Source: a candidate division TA06 bacterium DG_78 (GTDB lineage: Bacteria; Hydrothermota; Tepidihabitantia; SM23-42). From it: a DNA stretch of 16,938 nucleotides. Positions 14,774-16,938 of this stretch are shown here, piece by piece (positions within the stretch are counted from its first letter, which is position 1; every line of letters starts with the position of its first letter). The translations under genes were made by a program, and so were the position numbers. The notes under the pieces were generated by a model. The model was not told the DNA's origin. It saw nothing but the letters and a program-made list of their open reading frames with translations, and ran no database searches. Location: the NCBI GenBank assembly GCA_001303225.1, contig LJNI01000029.1:1-16938 (forward strand), written 5' to 3'.

Positions 14774-15731
14774 TCTTAAAAGTCTTAATCTCGCTAGTGT
14801 CTTGCAACTGATTGCCCAAGAACGTCTCACTGGTGTATTCAAGATAAAAAGGAGAAATGAAATTGTCGACGTGGGATTTTTAGATGGCATGGTTACCGGT
14901 GCATTTTACGAGCGCGGAGAAGAGTTCGAAAGACTTGAAACCTACCTCGTTAAATCTGGCATTATTGGCCAAAATGTGTATCAAATGGTTCTGCAAATAC
15001 ACCGGCAGACAAAACGACCCGTAATGAATATTATCTTAGAGGATAAATATTTAACTGTCGAAGAGGTTGAGAAAATCATAAAATTTAAAATACAAGAAGT
15101 TTTCGATCAAATATTTACCTGGCAGGAAGGAGAATTCAAATTTGAACAAGGTGCGGTCATTTACCCCAAGAGTCTTATAAAAATAAGAATGGCAACTGAA
15201 GGTCTGATATTAGAGGCAGCGCGACACTTTGATGAATGGCCCCGTATTACGAAAACTATTTCTTCAGGAGAGCTGGTCTACAAGAAGGTTGAACGACCAG
15301 AGTTAAAATTGCGACCAGCAGATGATGAGAAGCGTGTGCTAGCACTCATTGATGGTCATCGTAGTGTCAATGACCTCGTTGAAATTTCTGGACTCGGAAA
15401 ATTCCATACCTATTCCTGTCTGTATCACTTACTCTCAACGGGGCAGATAGAAGTTGCGTACGCGAAGCCACACGCGGAGAAAGAGGTCAGGCCAAAAAAG
15501 CAATTTTCTTTTAAAGCAATAACGACTCCTTTAATTATTGGTGTTACAGTACTTGTGTTAGTTTTTGAAGTTTTACTCGGTAACTATATCAACAATCACA
15601 ATATCATATCAATCGATATCGTCGATGAACAAATCTATCGAACTGATTATACTCAGTACCAAAAGATTTATTTTTACAGACATAACCGCACGCCCGTCAG
15701 AGAGTACGTCGAAAACATCTTCTATCCGTAA
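14757..15731 (+). CDS. DUF4388 (PATAN) domain membrane protein
   Basis: 324 residues from the ATG chosen by its AGGAGG site. The N-terminal GDLKSLNLASVLQLIAQER followed by LTGVFKIKRRNEIVDVGFLDGMVTGA is the DUF4388/PATAN signature. Residues about 90-150 continue the fold (VEKIIKFKIQEVFDQIFTW, EGEFKFEQG). Residues about 185-235 look like a small winged-helix-like unit (RVLALIDGHRSVNDLVEISGL). One membrane helix lies near 258-275 and a ~50-residue tail follows. PATAN domains are known from signalling proteins, often with response regulators; none is visible here. Overlap with the TPR/zinc membrane gene suggests one complex and co-translation. Confidence 0.85.
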   Translation: MPVEGDLKSLNLASVLQLIAQERLTGVFKIKRRNEIVDVGFLDGMVTGAFYERGEEFERLETYLVKSGIIGQNVYQMVLQIHRQTKRPVMNIILEDKYLTVEEVEKIIKFKIQEVFDQIFTWQEGEFKFEQGAVIYPKSLIKIRMATEGLILEAARHFDEWPRITKTISSGELVYKKVERPELKLRPADDEKRVLALIDGHRSVNDLVEISGLGKFHTYSCLYHLLSTGQIEVAYAKPHAEKEVRPKKQFSFKAITTPLIIGVTVLVLVFEVLLGNYINNHNIISIDIVDEQIYRTDYTQYQKIYFYRHNRTPVREYVENIFYP

Positions 15732-15741
15732 ACTGTAATTA

Positions 15742-15939
15742 TTAAGTTGTGGGTTTAAAGTGTTGGTCTTTTACCTCGTAGGTAAATTGACTAAAACTAT
15801 ATAGCTGCATGAGTTCCTCATATGAAAATGATACATTACACTTTGGGCATATATAATACCCATCATTTGTGAGAGTAAGATCAATATACTTCGAGGTGAA
15901 CATACAGATTGGGCAGAGAACCCTATCGATTTTTGCCAT
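15742..15939 (-). CDS. Small zinc-ribbon protein
   Basis: 65 residues with two CxxC pairs, C9-C12 (LCPIC) and C31-C34 (ICPKC), the pattern of a small zinc ribbon. Function cannot be assigned; such proteins may bind nucleic acid or partner proteins. The gene has its own consensus promoter and the ATG is 5 bases after the -10 box with no ribosome site, so it is probably leaderless. It converges on the DUF4388 gene with only 10 bases between the stops. No hairpin terminator is evident between them. Confidence 0.8.
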   Translation of the reverse strand: MAKIDRVLCPICMFTSKYIDLTLTNDGYYICPKCNVSFSYEELMQLYSFSQFTYEVKDQHFKPTT

Positions 15940-15944
15940 ACAAA

Positions 15945-15972
15945 ATTATATACATCAAGAAAGGGTTGTCAA
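15945..15972 (-). promoter_or_regulatory. Consensus promoter of the zinc-ribbon gene, leaderless geometry
   Basis: On the minus strand TTGACA (15972-15967), a 16-bp spacer and TATAAT (15950-15945), with ATG 5 bases on at 15939. The -35 box contains the TGA stop codon of the upstream peptidase gene. Confidence 0.85.
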
Positions 15973-16859
15973 TCACCAGTAAACACCTTCAGTCTTCCAT
16001 TTTTAATGGAGCACCATGACATCGCCCTGGTGTTATTGTAACACAAAAATTGGCCCCTGTTATCGATGCCGGCCAGACCGCATCGACAACCGACCTTGGT
16101 AGCATAATTAATCACCTGTCTTCCTGCTACAGAGGCTGGGTGGCGCGCCATCAGTGTGACCGCGCGGAAGGCTAACATATGTCGCATGATTTCTTCACCA
16201 TGACCAGTAACACTCACACCACCATTTTTGTCGACATACGTGCCTGCTCCAATAACTGGTGTATCACCAACGCGTCCAGGAAGTCTCATCGTGATTCCGC
16301 CACTCGATGTTGCAACGGCAATGCATCCATTCATATCGAGAGCCACCACACCTATGGTTCCGTAGAAGTGGACAAGTTCTCTATGTCTTTGGAAATAGGA
16401 GTTCTTCGGTTGTTTCCGTCTGTTTTCCCACACCCGCATTTTTCCTCGTGTCTTTGGATTATAGTATTTCACCCCCATCAACCTGGCAAATTTTATTGCG
16501 CCATCAGCACAGAGCAGAAGATGATCGGTTTTCTCCATAACGAGGCGTGCAACGTGGATTGGATTGCGTACATTTCGTATTGCTGCTACTGCACCATAGT
16601 GCAGGTTGCTCGTCATGAGCGAAGCGTCCATTTCCACATCACCGATCAGATTACATGATGAACCTGTCCCTGCATTAAATATTGTAGTATCTTCAAGTAT
16701 CATTGCTGCTTTCTCAACTGCATCGAGGCTCGACCCACCCTGTGCCAGCATACCATACCCGATGCTTATTGCTTCTATGAGACCTTTTCTTCTTCTCATG
16801 GCATAGCTAATGCCTCCAGCTCCTCCATGAGCAATAATTGCGTAATTGATTCTTTTCAT
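15969..16859 (-). CDS. Isoaspartyl peptidase / L-asparaginase, Ntn-hydrolase (plant-type asparaginase family)
   Basis: 296 residues, the family's usual length. It opens with IIAHGGAGG (8-16) and has SSLDAVEKAAMILEDTTIFNAGTGS (43-67). The autocleavage site is FYGTIGVVALD, so Thr168 would become the N-terminal nucleophile of the small subunit. GRVGDTPVIGAGTYVD and VTGHGEEIMR follow, as in active enzymes. The precursor splits itself into alpha and beta chains and hydrolyses isoaspartyl dipeptides or L-asparagine. No signal peptide is seen. The ATG overlaps the stop of the upstream gene (ATGA) and lacks a ribosome site, so translation is probably coupled. All catalytic-region motifs are intact. 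Confidence 0.93.
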   Translation of the reverse strand: MKRINYAIIAHGGAGGISYAMRRRKGLIEAISIGYGMLAQGGSSLDAVEKAAMILEDTTIFNAGTGSSCNLIGDVEMDASLMTSNLHYGAVAAIRNVRNPIHVARLVMEKTDHLLLCADGAIKFARLMGVKYYNPKTRGKMRVWENRRKQPKNSYFQRHRELVHFYGTIGVVALDMNGCIAVATSSGGITMRLPGRVGDTPVIGAGTYVDKNGGVSVTGHGEEIMRHMLAFRAVTLMARHPASVAGRQVINYATKVGCRCGLAGIDNRGQFLCYNNTRAMSWCSIKNGRLKVFTGD

Positions 16860-16938
16860 CGTTGCCGTGCTATTTTCCCTATTTTTTTAAACGAACCATC
16901 CTTGAGTAAAACAAAGTAGACACCAGAACCAACATCTC
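16856..16938 (-). CDS. C-terminal end of a protein with a T9SS/FlgD-like sorting tail, partial
   Basis: The last 26 codons of a gene entering from the right edge. They read DVGSGVYFVLLKDGS and then KKIGKIARQR before TGA. This is the closing strand pair of T9SS/Por C-terminal or FlgD-like Ig domains (SGVYF, then basic K-rich end), like the tail of the DUF362 protein in this window. The stop overlaps the peptidase ATG by 4 bp. The rest of the protein lies outside, so its catalytic or binding part cannot be known. Confidence 0.7.
   Translation of the reverse strand, partial: DVGSGVYFVLLKDGSFKKIGKIARQR

Noticed and set aside
16179..16658. 159-codon open frame on the plus strand
   Set aside because: It lies opposite the asparaginase/peptidase gene, whose motifs are intact, and its product has no recognisable features.

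Overview
The window looks like bacterial chromosome from an anaerobic, Gram-negative-type, uncultured lineage. The signs are a ferredoxin-dependent 2-oxoacid oxidoreductase operon, a polyferredoxin, Tat signals, a lipoprotein, a large protein with a predicted outer-membrane barrel, and two proteins ending in a T9SS/Por-type C-terminal domain. Together these suggest an FCB-related candidate phylum (WOR-3-like is my best guess). I saw no rRNA, tRNA, CRISPR array, phage or insertion sequence.

Layout. (1) 1-1702, minus: N-terminal 567 codons of a radical SAM protein that continues past the left edge. (2) 1703-1845: AT-rich imperfect dyad. (3) 1846-4523, minus: a tightly overlapping 2-oxoacid:ferredoxin oxidoreductase operon, read as ferredoxin, a 42-residue small gene, VorB-like alpha, TPP-binding beta, gamma. 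(4) 4524-4719: leader region with a strong promoter, one copy of a hairpin repeat and a possible leaderless small ORF. (5) 4720-12880, minus: a five-gene operon from one consensus promoter: Tat/DUF362 protein with a T9SS-type tail, DUF6599-like lipoprotein, second Tat/DUF362 protein, NapH-NapG-like membrane polyferredoxin, and a 1277-residue propeller plus barrel protein. (6) 12881-13042: divergent promoters with the second repeat copy between them. (7) 13043-15731, plus: a TPR/zinc-finger membrane protein overlapping a DUF4388 (PATAN) membrane protein. (8) 15742-16938, minus: small zinc-ribbon gene, isoaspartyl peptidase/asparaginase, and the last codons of a T9SS-tailed protein.

How it fits together. 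The Vor-type enzyme oxidises branched-chain or related 2-oxoacids and passes electrons to ferredoxin. The five-gene operon has membrane and envelope Fe-S proteins, two Tat-exported DUF362 proteins and a probable outer-membrane component, so I propose it as an uncharacterised envelope redox system; that is inference. Two genes share one promoter geometry, TTGACA, 16 bp, TATAAT, 5 bp, ATG, which implies leaderless mRNAs beside genes with strong AGGAGG ribosome sites.
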